Shown one piece after another: positions 17,808-25,620 of a DNA stretch of 64,000 bases. The stretch comes from Bradyrhizobium sp. CCBAU 53421 (GTDB taxonomy: Bacteria; Pseudomonadota; Alphaproteobacteria; Rhizobiales; Xanthobacteraceae). Position numbers and translations under genes: made by a program. Position 1 is the stretch's first letter; the number at the start of each line of letters is the position of its first letter. The stretch is taken from positions 8,488,501-8,552,500 of the forward strand of contig NZ_CP030047.1 in NCBI RefSeq assembly GCF_015291625.1. Direction: 5' to 3'. The notes beneath the pieces are model-generated. The model saw only the letters and a list, made by a program, of their open reading frames with translations. It made no database searches and was not told the origin of the DNA.

Positions 17808-18443
17808 ATGCTTTGGAATCAGTTCATCGGAATCACGATGCTGCTCTACGCGCTGACGAATCCGGTCGGTGCGATTCCAATCTTTCTCGTGATCACGCGG
17901 CAAGCCGGAAGCGCGAATATCCATCGTATCATCGTTCTGGCCTGCACGGCGGTCGCGGTCTTCTTCGTTGGGGCCGCCGTGCTCGGCAAGGAAATCCTGG
18001 GCTTTTTCAACGTCGGTCTCAATGACTTCCGTATCGCGGGTGGGTTGCTCGCGCTGGTCATCGCGCTCGAGATGTTTCAGGCCCAGTCTGGGAAATTCAT
18101 ACAATCACCCAGCGGGGTGGACAGCAGTGAGGTGGATATTCATGGAATGGCGATTACGCCGTTTGCATTCCCGTTACTGGTCGGCCCAGCCGAAGTGAGC
18201 ATCATCATCACCCTCTCCAATGATAATCCTGGCTGGCTATCGAAGGCGCTGCTTGCCGCGGCGTCGCTCAGTGCAACATTCTTGATCGGGGTGACCCTCT
18301 GGACGGCGGCGGCGATTGAGCGGTTCCTGGGAAAGACCGGAATTAACGTCATAACCCGCATCATGGCGCTCATCGTAGCGGCGATAGGCGTGAACTTCAT
18401 AATGACGGGCCTTCGGAGCGAATTGCCCGGATTGGCGGGCTGA
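17808..18443 (+). CDS. MarC family integral membrane protein
   Basis: Inner-membrane protein of 211 residues with six predicted spans. MarC hallmarks are MLLYALTNPVGAIPIFLVIT near the start and ITPFAFPLLVGPAEVSIIIT near residue 120, plus the closing IVAAIGVNFIMTGL. The family was once linked to multiple antibiotic resistance, but this was not confirmed; its substrate is unknown. Length is normal and no defect is visible. A GC-rich structured stretch (18460-18535) follows, before the hsp20 locus. Confidence 0.9.
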   Translation: MLWNQFIGITMLLYALTNPVGAIPIFLVITRQAGSANIHRIIVLACTAVAVFFVGAAVLGKEILGFFNVGLNDFRIAGGLLALVIALEMFQAQSGKFIQSPSGVDSSEVDIHGMAITPFAFPLLVGPAEVSIIITLSNDNPGWLSKALLAAASLSATFLIGVTLWTAAAIERFLGKTGINVITRIMALIVAAIGVNFIMTGLRSELPGLAG

Positions 18444-18569
18444 GCTTCTGCAGCGGCCAGCTGCCGGCAGGGGCTCCGAGCCCGGCCGGCGCCGCTCCCC
18501 CGGGGGAGGCTCAGCTCCCCGCTGCCAGCGACCTAGCCGGGATGGCACCGTTCTCTAGTTGTCCGCCGC

Positions 18570-18583
18570 TTGACCTGGATCAA
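18570..18583 (+). promoter_or_regulatory. FixK/FNR-type box
   Basis: TTGACCTGGATCAA fits the TTGA-N6-TCAA pattern of the FixK2/FNR family. It lies 367 bases before the hsp20 start and about 200 bases before its heat-shock promoter; a class II position would put a start near 18617. This may add low-oxygen control to the hsp20 operon. Confidence 0.6.
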
Positions 18584-18756
18584 GGAATTTATACCTCTCG
18601 AACAGGGTACAAGCGTGCCTCCATTCCTGTTTGGTACCCGAGGGACCAATGCCCCGCACCGAGTGGGCTCATCGCGGATCGCTCGTCGTGCGCTTGGTGG
18701 GCAAATTGACCGAGCTCGGTTCCGTTCGGGACCGGAATTATCCGGCCAAACCAACC

Positions 18757-18810
18757 CAAAAATTTTTGCAGCTACCCTTGAAACTGAATACCGCTTTTCT
18801 AATTGGATTT
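18757..18810 (+). promoter_or_regulatory. Heat-shock promoter of the second hsp20 operon
   Basis: CAAAAATTTTTG (18757-18768), 9 bases, TTGAAA (18778-18783), 16 bases, TAATTG (18800-18805), then GATTT. It matches the groESL promoter at 14807-14855 element by element. CTTGAA suggests RpoH recognition, although the ROSE leader downstream is usually paired with a sigma70 promoter. Confidence 0.7.
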
Positions 18811-18811
18811 T

Positions 18812-18936
18812 TGCCGCTTTCGGGCGGTGCCGGGCGCCAGGTTGGGCTCGGCAGAGCGAACAGGGCGCCGACCGGTGTCTTGCACCGTGTGTCTTGCGCT
18901 CCTTCGTATCCATCTTGCTCTCAGGAGGACTTGGCT
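18812..18936 (+). promoter_or_regulatory. ROSE-type RNA thermometer leader, second copy
   Basis: The leader ends CTTGCTCTCAGGAGGA (18914-18929) just before the ATG: UUGCU opposite AGGA, the defining ROSE terminal hairpin. GC-rich stems fill 18815-18900. The leader is parallel to 10124-10236 in length and layout, and both begin TTTTTGCCGC. Confidence 0.8.
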
Positions 18937-19386
18937 ATGAGGACATACGATTTCTCCCCCCTGTGGCGTTCGAGCATCGGATTCGACCGCCTCTTCGATC
19001 TTCTCGACGAAACCCAGCATCGGTCCGAAGACAATTACCCGCCCTACAACATCGAGCGGCTCGGCGAAGACCGTTACCAGATCTCGGTGGCACTGGCCGG
19101 CTTCAGCCAGGATGAGATTTCCGTGACGGCCGAGCAGAACGTACTGACCGTAGAGGGGCGCAAGGGCGAGAAGGATCAGCACGAATTCCTCTATCGGGGC
19201 ATCTCGGCGCGTCCCTTTAAACGGCAGTTCAACCTCGCCGATTACGTCCAAGTAAAGACGGCGATGTTCGACAACGGTCTGCTGCGGATCGAGCTCGTGC
19301 GCGAAATCCCCGAGGCCATGAAGCCGCGGCGCATCGCCATCGAAAGCGACGCTCCTGCCGCGCAACTCACGCAGAAGGCGGCCTGA
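18937..19386 (+). CDS. Small heat-shock protein Hsp20 (ROSE-controlled), second copy
   Basis: 149 residues; MRTYDFSPLWRSSIGFDRLF and an alpha-crystallin domain (about 38-128; YNIERLGEDRYQISVALAGF, MFDNGLLRIEL), a close paralogue of 9668-10123. The start follows GGAGG within the ROSE hairpin; a long frame from 18631 runs through the leader and is rejected. Holdase chaperone, likely co-transcribed with the different hsp20 at 19471. A hairpin (CGCACGG/CCGTGCG, 19412-19436) separates them. Confidence 0.95.
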   Translation: MRTYDFSPLWRSSIGFDRLFDLLDETQHRSEDNYPPYNIERLGEDRYQISVALAGFSQDEISVTAEQNVLTVEGRKGEKDQHEFLYRGISARPFKRQFNLADYVQVKTAMFDNGLLRIELVREIPEAMKPRRIAIESDAPAAQLTQKAA

Positions 19387-19470
19387 GCCCGCCTCATGTT
19401 GGGTCAAATCACGCACGGACGATAGCCGCCCGTGCGCTGGACCACTGCATGTCAAGTTAAGGAGGATATC

Positions 19471-19968
19471 ATGGGTATTCGCGATCTTGTTCCCTGGACG
19501 AAAGGTCAAGAACTCTCAACCAGACGCGAGGGATTTGATCCGTTTCTTACGCTCCACCGCGAGATGAACCGCCTGTTCGATGATGCCTTCCGCGGCTTTG
19601 GCTCTTTGGGTCGCGTCAACACTCCGCTGATGGAAGGCCAGTTCAGCTGGCCGCGCCTGGAACTGAGCGAGAGTGACAAGGAGGTCTCGGTTTCTGCCGA
19701 ACTCCCGGGCCTCAGCGAAAAGGATGTCCAGGTTGAAATCGTCAATGGCGTCCTTTCGATCCGCGGTGAAAGGAAAGCTGAACGCAGCGACGATTCCAAG
19801 TTCGTCAGCGAGCGATATTACGGATCCTTCGAGCGTCAGATTTCGCTTGATGGCGTCGAAGAAGACAAGGCGAAAGCCGAATTCAAGAACGGCGTCCTCA
19901 CCGTCACGCTACCGAAGTCCGAGCAATCGAGATCGAGCGTCAAGCGTATTGCGATCAATAGCAACTGA
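19471..19968 (+). CDS. Small heat-shock protein Hsp20, class distinct from the neighbours
   Basis: 165 residues: MGIRDLVPWTKGQELSTRRE, then FDPFLTLHREMNRLFDDAFR and the alpha-crystallin domain (about 58-160; SAELPGLSEKDVQVEIVNGV, EFKNGVLTVTLPKS). AAGGAGG precedes the ATG at 19471. It belongs to the broad Hsp20 class with an R-x-F-D-D-x-F motif rather than the IbpA-like class of its neighbours. Hetero-oligomers between classes are not expected, so the operon supplies two holdases. Confidence 0.92.
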   Translation: MGIRDLVPWTKGQELSTRREGFDPFLTLHREMNRLFDDAFRGFGSLGRVNTPLMEGQFSWPRLELSESDKEVSVSAELPGLSEKDVQVEIVNGVLSIRGERKAERSDDSKFVSERYYGSFERQISLDGVEEDKAKAEFKNGVLTVTLPKSEQSRSSVKRIAINSN

Positions 19969-19973
19969 CATCT

Positions 19974-20005
19974 GAGGTCGGCGGCGCGTAAACGTCGCCG
20001 ACCTC
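19974..20005 (+). terminator. Strong hairpin after the hsp20 pair
   Basis: GAGGTCGGCGGCG against CGTCGCCGACCTC: 13-bp arms with one mismatch and a 6-base loop. There is no T tract; it sits 6 bases after the stop and 55 before the next gene, so it may be a partial terminator or mRNA stabiliser. Confidence 0.6.
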
Positions 20006-20060
20006 ATCCTAAACCCGCATCAACCCGTCTCTGGACGAAAGGAGAAATAGGAGACACGAC

Positions 20061-20594
20061 ATGAGCCATGTCAATCGCAATGCCAACATCATTGATCCCC
20101 TTTTCCATCCGATATCTCACTACAATTCACCTGGAGATGTATTGCACGACGCGCGGCTTTCGACAGACGAGAAGCGCGTTATCCTCTCGTCCTGGGCGTC
20201 GGATATGTACGCTGTCGAGTCCCAGCCAGCTCTTCGGGAGGTGCCCGGCATCCCACATAGGTTGCGCCTTGCCGACATCCTGGCCGCGCTGAAGCGCTTG
20301 GACGAGGAGAATGACCCGCCGCCTCGCGGCGGAATGGCGATGCCGCCGCCTCGTTTCAGCAAACCTGTTTACGCCGTTTCCGACCCGCAACGGCATACCG
20401 TGACGAGGCGGCATCGGCCGTTGAGAATATCTGGCGCCGATGCTCGGTGGACCCGCGAAGCAAATGTTCGGCGGTACCGGCGGCTGTTAGACACTCAACT
20501 GACCGACGCCGAACGCAACTTCGTCGGGCGGCGTCTTGTGGAGGAACTAAAGGGCTTGATCGCCTCCAGGAGCGAGCATCGTCGCACAACCTGA
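20061..20594 (+). CDS. hsp20-linked protein, fused form
   Basis: 177 residues. The N-terminal module (about 20-90; SPGDVLHDARLSTDEKRVIL, LRLADILAALKRLDEENDPP) matches the protein at 9275-9595. The C-terminal module (about 130-170; VRRYRRLLDTQLTDAERNFV, GRRLVEELK) matches that at 8948-9265. The ATG has GGAG upstream. Both loci follow a ROSE-hsp20 gene across a hairpin. The modules are probably partners and the linker Pro/Arg-rich and disordered. No known domain; a stress-related role is inferred only from linkage. Confidence 0.75.
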   Translation: MSHVNRNANIIDPLFHPISHYNSPGDVLHDARLSTDEKRVILSSWASDMYAVESQPALREVPGIPHRLRLADILAALKRLDEENDPPPRGGMAMPPPRFSKPVYAVSDPQRHTVTRRHRPLRISGADARWTREANVRRYRRLLDTQLTDAERNFVGRRLVEELKGLIASRSEHRRTT

Positions 20595-20649
20595 GCCTCG
20601 GGGTTCCGACGGTGTACAACTGCGAAACTGACGATGAAAGCAGGAAAAG

Positions 20650-20871
20650 ATGGCAGCAGATCCGTTAGCTCAAGCGAAGATGGGCACAGAGGCCCTTGCG
20701 CTGTGTATTGCAGGGGTCTTGTGCGAACGTGAACCATCGCTTTTGCCCGTTTTCCAGGAGAGCGCGAAGACACTGCATCGCATTCTCGATGAACGCGGAG
20801 ATCACGAGGCGGCAGCAATGATCGGCGCATTTGGCCGGGCACTAATCAAGCGCCCTCCAATCCCGAATTAA
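20650..20871 (+). CDS. Hypothetical small helical protein
   Basis: 73 residues: MAADPLAQAKMGTEALALCI, AGVLCEREPSLLPVFQESAK, then EAAAMIGAFGRALIK. Two or three helices and two Cys. AGGAAAAG precedes the ATG. It lies 55 bases after the fused gene and probably belongs to the same transcript. Not recognised. Confidence 0.6.
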   Translation: MAADPLAQAKMGTEALALCIAGVLCEREPSLLPVFQESAKTLHRILDERGDHEAAAMIGAFGRALIKRPPIPN

Positions 20872-21068
20872 CGAGACGACCCAGAAGAGTCCAAAGAACG
20901 TTCGATCTAGGCGCTCAAGTTAGAAGGATCGTCGTTGAGCTTGAACAACAACGTGAATTGGTGCGACATTTGATCTGTGATTTATCTCCATGCCAATCAT
21001 GTGCGGAGCATCGCAGTTGCGTTGCCGCGTCGGTTCATAGCGAAGTGCGATCTAGATTGAGCTTCCGG

Positions 21069-21302
21069 ATGAAACGCTATTTCTTCGACATCCGGGAGGG
21101 CGATGAACTCGCGGTAGACGAGGAAGGCATCCTCCTGCCCGATATCGAGGCAGCCGAGATCGAGGCAGCTAAATCGTTAGCTGACGTTGTGCGCGATCGA
21201 GCCGGTGCCAATACGTCGCGTCAAGTCACCATCGAGGTGCGAGATGAATCTGGAGCCGCGGTGGCAGAGCTCAGTCTTCAGCGTCCGGCGCGAAGGCATT
21301 GA
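21069..21302 (+). CDS. DUF6894 family small protein, third copy
   Basis: 77 residues starting MKRYFFDIREGDELAVDEEG, the DUF6894 motif, followed by AAEIEAAKSLADVVRDRAG and a closing strand (RQVTIEVRDESGAAVAELSL). The start is set by the motif; 37 extra in-frame residues upstream have no homology. It is closest in shape to the 2480-2710 copy. Function unknown. Confidence 0.85.
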   Translation: MKRYFFDIREGDELAVDEEGILLPDIEAAEIEAAKSLADVVRDRAGANTSRQVTIEVRDESGAAVAELSLQRPARRH

Positions 21303-21531
21303 TTGACGATGGACTGCTCGTGACGCGTGGGTGGCCTCTGGGACGAACGACGTCTTTGCGTGGGCGCTGATTTTTTCCCGCGAGAGAGTGGCCAGAGCGC
21401 GAACAATCGTTTTCACTAAGCCAAGACACAGAGCCATAGCGCCGCTGTCAGTGACTTTCATCTCATCGGTCAGGAATCCACCGGCTGGCGAGGCCATGAG
21501 CATGCTGGAGATCGGGCGCCCATCCAATTCA

Positions 21532-22125
21532 TCACACGCACCGATCGTGAGATGATCTAGCAGGCTGTTGAAGAAGTGTTTGAGCGACGCGCGATGAATG
21601 GGATGTCGTCGCCGTTGAGAAGGCAGATCTCACCTTCGAGCGAACCGTCATCCTGCAGTTCGGCCCAGCCGTTACCATTGGCTGGCTATCAGGCAAAAGC
21701 TGTTTGTAAGGCCTCAGAAACTCCCCGTCTTCCACCTTACGCGACTTGCGAAAGTGCTGCTCCACGCCGATCAGCATGGGATGGCGGCCTTGCCTGAGGG
21801 TCTTGGTCACAGCGGCGCCATCTCGCTTCTTTCGGACGCGAACTTTGACGGGGATGGTGAGCGACTTGTCCTTTGTCCAACTCAGCTGATCGCCCGGAAG
21901 CGCAACCGGCAGTTCGGGACGAGGGCTGGCCTTCCCAACCGCCTTTTTCTGCCAGTAACCCGTCGGTGGGCGAGGCACGTTGAGTGCTCCACAGACCCTT
22001 GCTAGGTAAGAGCCTGACACCTTGAACTTTTCCACCAGGTGGCTGATGGGTGTAGCCCAGACCATCTCATATAGATCTTCGCGTGATATCTCACTTGCTT
22101 TTGTATTCGGCGTCTCGGAGTCCAT
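21532..22125 (-). pseudogene. Truncated HTH-domain protein gene
   Basis: The first 90 residues (ISREDLYEMVWATPISHLVE, FKVSGSYLARVCGALNVPRP, PTGYWQKKAVGKASPRPELP) belong to a family whose complete members are several hundred residues long. The HTH selects a DNA or partner target, and a P-P-x-GYW motif follows. After about residue 145 the reading turns to Ser/Arg/Thr-rich nonsense, so a frameshift near 21660-21720 probably destroyed the gene. ATG 22125 is the likely original start. Confidence 0.6.
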
Positions 22126-22253
22126 ATTTATTAAGAGACCTTTCACCTTTGGAGCGGTCTTCAGCCTCGCGTTGATACGCTTCGCGCGACGGGATTGTAC
22201 CGGCTGTCAGATAAGGCGATGTTGGCCCGATAAGCAGCAACATCTCGTGGCCA

Positions 22254-22742
22254 TCATGTCGGCTGCGGCCCGGATCGCTTGGCGGCGTCGGTGAACCATC
22301 GATCGTCGTCGCCGAGGTTCGCTATTATGCGCCGTAGCAGCCCGACCAGCAGTTCAGTCTCCTCGTTCGAGAAGCCTTCGAGCGCCATGTTGCTGGTCTC
22401 CGTCAGGGCGGCGCGGGCGGCGCCGATCTGATCGAAGACATGATCGGCCAGCTTTATGAGGCTGCTCCGCCGGTCCGTCGGGTTAGGCTCTCGCACCACC
22501 AGCCCGTCGCGTTCCATCCGCCGCAGCAACTCCGCCATGCTGGGCTGTTCGATGCCGGCAAAGCGAGTCAGTTCGCCCTGCGTCCGGCTACTGCCGTCCT
22601 TGAGTTGCACGAGCACAGGTAGCTGATTGACGCTTATCCCAAGCGCTCTAAACCTGCTGTCGTTCTGCCGTGCGAGAAGATGCGCGCAGCGTGTCACCAG
22701 CATCGTCGGCGATTCACTGGGATTCCAGCCGTCTCGCTTCAC
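22254..22742 (-). CDS. MarR family transcriptional regulator
   Basis: 162 residues with a central winged helix-turn-helix: LGISVNQLPVLVQLKDGSSR, TQGELTRFAGIEQPSMAELL, RRMERDGLVVREPNPTDRRS. The NPTDRRS wing is a MarR hallmark. It diverges from the FAD monooxygenase gene at 22815, with a palindromic operator between the two starts. This is the classic layout of a ligand-sensing repressor controlling itself and a detoxifying enzyme. Confidence 0.9.
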   Translation of the reverse strand: MKRDGWNPSESPTMLVTRCAHLLARQNDSRFRALGISVNQLPVLVQLKDGSSRTQGELTRFAGIEQPSMAELLRRMERDGLVVREPNPTDRRSSLIKLADHVFDQIGAARAALTETSNMALEGFSNEETELLVGLLRRIIANLGDDDRWFTDAAKRSGPQPT

Positions 22743-22758
22743 TGATCGCTCCTCATTG

Positions 22759-22792
22759 CATAGGGCCCTATATTGATATATAGAGGCCTATG
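22759..22792. promoter_or_regulatory. Palindromic operator between MarR gene and monooxygenase
   Basis: Outer arms CATAGGxCC / GGxCCTATG and inner arms CTATAT / ATATAG make a 34-bp near-palindrome (13 of 17 positions paired) centred at 22775. It lies between the divergent starts at 22742 and 22815 and is the expected MarR site. Confidence 0.7.
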
Positions 22793-22814
22793 TTTCTAAC
22801 CCAAGAGGCCGAAC

Positions 22815-23981
22815 ATGCAAAAGGGAGGGATCGCCATTATCGGCGGCGGGCCGGGCGGACTGATGCTCGCTCGCGTCCTTCAGCATCATGGCGTGGCTGC
22901 CACAGTGTTCGAACGCGAAGCGCGTACGTCCGCGCGTCAACAGGGCGGCTCGCTCGATATTCACGAGCCATCGGGTCAATGGGCGCTGAAAGTGGCCGGC
23001 CTCCATGACCGCTTCCGCGAACTTGCCCGATATGACCATCAGGGCGGCGCCATCTACGATGAGCATGGTAGGAAGCGCTTCGAGGAGCCCGACTTCGGCT
23101 CAGGCACCAGGCCGGAGATCGATCGCAGCCAGTTGCGCCAAATCCTGCTCGACAGCTTGGACACAGACGTCGTGCGCTGGGGCGTGAAGGTCGTCGAGAT
23201 CAGTGAGAAAGCGACGGGGCGTTTCGATGTGATGGACGAAGCGGGCCTGCTCGGCACTTTCGATCTCGTCGTCGGCGCGGATGGTGCATGGTCGAGGGTC
23301 CGGCCGCTGCTGACGGCAGTGAAGCCCGCTTATTCAGGCGTTGTCGCCTATGATATCCGCATCACCTCGGTCGACGAGCGGCACCCTGACCTTGCTGCGA
23401 TGCTGCCACGCGGGAAGATCAGTGCGATCGGACGTCATCGGGGCTTGATGGCCCAGCGCAGTAGCCGTGGCGAAATCCACATCTACCTTATGCTACCCGT
23501 ACCGGAAAAAGACCTGTTGCCTGGCCCTGTGAACCTCGGCTCCGTCGAGACGGCCCGCTGCGATATGAGAAACCTCTTGCAGGGCTGGGCGCCATCCCTG
23601 CTCCGGTTTGTCGAGGCGTTCGATGAACTGCCCATTCAACGTCCGATCGTGGGGTTGCCCGCCGGATTCACGTGGCCACACCATCATGGCGTGACGCTGA
23701 TCGGGGATGCCGCGCATGTCATGGCGCCGTTCGGTGGCGAGGGCGTGAATCTCGCGTTGCAGGATGCGGCCGAACTGGGACTGGCGCTTGCCCGGCACGG
23801 AATCTCTGACAGCACGATAGAAGATGTCGAGCGTCGGATGATGCGGCGGGCGGAACCCGCGGCTACGATCGGGCTGGAAGGTATTCGCGGGTTTGTTGCG
23901 GAGCATGCCCTTGAACGCGTTCTCCGCCGTTTCGAAGCTTTCAGCCATGGCGCCAGGGGGGCGGCGCAACCAGCACGCTAA
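22815..23981 (+). CDS. FAD-dependent aromatic monooxygenase (TetX-like)
   Basis: Flavoprotein hydroxylase of 388 residues. The N-terminal Rossmann motif is GGGPGGL (about 10-16), with VFERE closing the dinucleotide fold; DG near residue 155 (VVGADGAWSRVRP), and GDAAHVMAPFGGEGVNLAL near 295-315 binds the FAD pyrophosphate. It resembles TetX and salicylate-hydroxylase-type enzymes that use NAD(P)H and O2. Length is normal. The divergent MarR gene suggests induction by the substrate, an aromatic or antibiotic compound. The actual substrate cannot be deduced. Confidence 0.9.
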   Translation: MQKGGIAIIGGGPGGLMLARVLQHHGVAATVFEREARTSARQQGGSLDIHEPSGQWALKVAGLHDRFRELARYDHQGGAIYDEHGRKRFEEPDFGSGTRPEIDRSQLRQILLDSLDTDVVRWGVKVVEISEKATGRFDVMDEAGLLGTFDLVVGADGAWSRVRPLLTAVKPAYSGVVAYDIRITSVDERHPDLAAMLPRGKISAIGRHRGLMAQRSSRGEIHIYLMLPVPEKDLLPGPVNLGSVETARCDMRNLLQGWAPSLLRFVEAFDELPIQRPIVGLPAGFTWPHHHGVTLIGDAAHVMAPFGGEGVNLALQDAAELGLALARHGISDSTIEDVERRMMRRAEPAATIGLEGIRGFVAEHALERVLRRFEAFSHGARGAAQPAR

Positions 23982-24058
23982 GGCTCAAACGCAATCAGAG
24001 GGTGAGTTGCAGTGGCTTTCCTGATTTACATGCAGCGTGGGATTGCGGGAGGTGAGGC

Positions 24059-24330
24059 GTGGCGCTCTTCGGGCTGTCGGACGAGGCGTGGGCGACGATC
24101 GAGTCGCATCTGCCGAAGAACCAACCGGGCGCCAGGCGTGTCAATGATCGCCGTGTGACTCCGGCATTCTGCACGTGCTGAAGGTCGGCTGCCGCTGGGT
24201 GCGACTGGCCGGCCGACTACGGGCGGTCGACGACAGACCGCTGGTCGCGCCGGGGCTTCTAGCTCAAGTTGTTGGACGCGCTGGTCAACGCCGGCGCGGT
24301 GACAAACGCGCGCAACATCAGTCGAGGAAT
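24059..24330 (+). pseudogene. IS5-family transposase remnant
   Basis: From GTG 24059 the frame reads LFGLSDEAWATIESHLPKNQ, PGARRVNDRRV, then after a one-base slip SGILHVLKVGCRW, and later the equivalents of RGFWLKLLDALVNAGAVT in another frame. This is the N-terminal third of an IS5/IS1182-type transposase with several frameshifts and no DDE part. No terminal repeats were found. It marks an old insertion upstream of the AraC gene. Confidence 0.7.
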
Positions 24331-24708
24331 TCGCAAGCCAGTTCGGCAGCGCGATGAGCAATCGCGGCCCTCGCCTGATTGAGGTCGTTCTATAGTTGCT
24401 GATGCCGAACATCGTGGCCAGATTCCCACGCATCAGCGCTCGCTACGGGCCTTGCAATAACGCGCGAACTTGCTCGACAGAGGCTATCCACGCCCCGCAC
24501 GCATGACACCGAGCGGCGACCGCAACCGTCGCGGGCAAATCGCCTCGCCTCCGCGACGGGCGGCCCACAGTCCTCTGCCGCGGCATCCTCTCCTTCGCCC
24601 TACTTTCCCGTGACGATCACCTGTCAAAGAGCTATCCTTTGAAGGAACCCTCCGTCGGAGTTATCGCCGCCCAACAGATTGGAACTGCGGTTTCCATGAG
24701 CGAATCCA
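24331..24708. other. Stretch between the transposase remnant and AraC gene
   Basis: It contains no supportable gene. It may hold further decayed insertion-sequence DNA and the promoter of the AraC gene. Confidence 0.35.
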
Positions 24709-25572
24709 ATGCACAAGTCACCCGCTGTTGAAACGGACGACGGCTTTGCCCGAATGAGCTTGCCGGACATTCGGATCAATTACGATCCGATCGATCCAGA
24801 CCAGTTCGACCGACCGATTATCTCCATGTCCATCGAGACAGGTCAGGGGAACGATGAACTGCCGCTTCATTCGCACAAGAAGGGGCAGCTGGTGGTGGCC
24901 TCTCATGGATCGGTCATGTGCCGCGCTCCGGGAGGACTATGGATCGTTCCGCCACAGGGTGCTGTATGGATACCCGCCGGAGTCCTGCACAGCAACTGCA
25001 TGTCGGACGCCGGAAAGGTCTACGTCGTCTTCATCGATCCACAGGCGAGTGCGCTTCCAACCACATGCTGCACGTTCACGATATCGTCGCTGGTCCGCGA
25101 GTTGATCCATCGATTGTCGGTATTTCCGCCCTTGTATCCGATGGAGGGACCGACAAGCCGACTCGGGCGCGTCCTGCTCGACGAACTGGTGCAGATGACG
25201 ACCGAGCAGATGTATCTGCCGATCTCCACCGATAGTCGACTTCAGCATCTTGCCGCATCGCTTCTCAATGATCCTGCCGATCGGAGCACAGTCGACGAGT
25301 TAGCTGCTCGATACGCCATGAGCGAGCGCACATTCGCCCGCCTGGTATTGAAGGAAACCGGAATGACATTCGGACGCTGGCGGCAGCGTCTTCACATCCT
25401 TGTCGCGCTGCAGCGCCTGTCGGCCGGATCTTCCGTCCAGGCGGTCTCGCTCGATCTGGGCTATGAAACGCCCAGCGCCTTCATCACCATGTTCAAGAAG
25501 ACGATGGGCAAGAGCCCTCGTCGCTTCCTCGCTGAGCGGTCCAGCTTCGTCGGTCACGAGTTGCCGGCATAG
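24709..25572 (+). CDS. AraC family regulator with cupin sensor
   Basis: 287 residues: an N-terminal cupin-like domain (LPLHSHKKGQLVVASHGSVM, VPPQGAVWIPAGVLHS, about 50-105) and a C-terminal double HTH (about 185-280; LAARYAMSERTFARLVLKET, VSLDLGYETPSAFITMFKKT). The cupin probably senses a small ligand. It lies convergent to the end of catabolic module A, so its target could be that operon or an unlinked gene. A relative of the same architecture is at 44319. Confidence 0.9.
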   Translation: MHKSPAVETDDGFARMSLPDIRINYDPIDPDQFDRPIISMSIETGQGNDELPLHSHKKGQLVVASHGSVMCRAPGGLWIVPPQGAVWIPAGVLHSNCMSDAGKVYVVFIDPQASALPTTCCTFTISSLVRELIHRLSVFPPLYPMEGPTSRLGRVLLDELVQMTTEQMYLPISTDSRLQHLAASLLNDPADRSTVDELAARYAMSERTFARLVLKETGMTFGRWRQRLHILVALQRLSAGSSVQAVSLDLGYETPSAFITMFKKTMGKSPRRFLAERSSFVGHELPA

Positions 25573-25620
25573 GCCCTCCGCCCGCGTGCGGCTTTGCCTT
25601 CTGAGCCGCAACTCAGGTCC

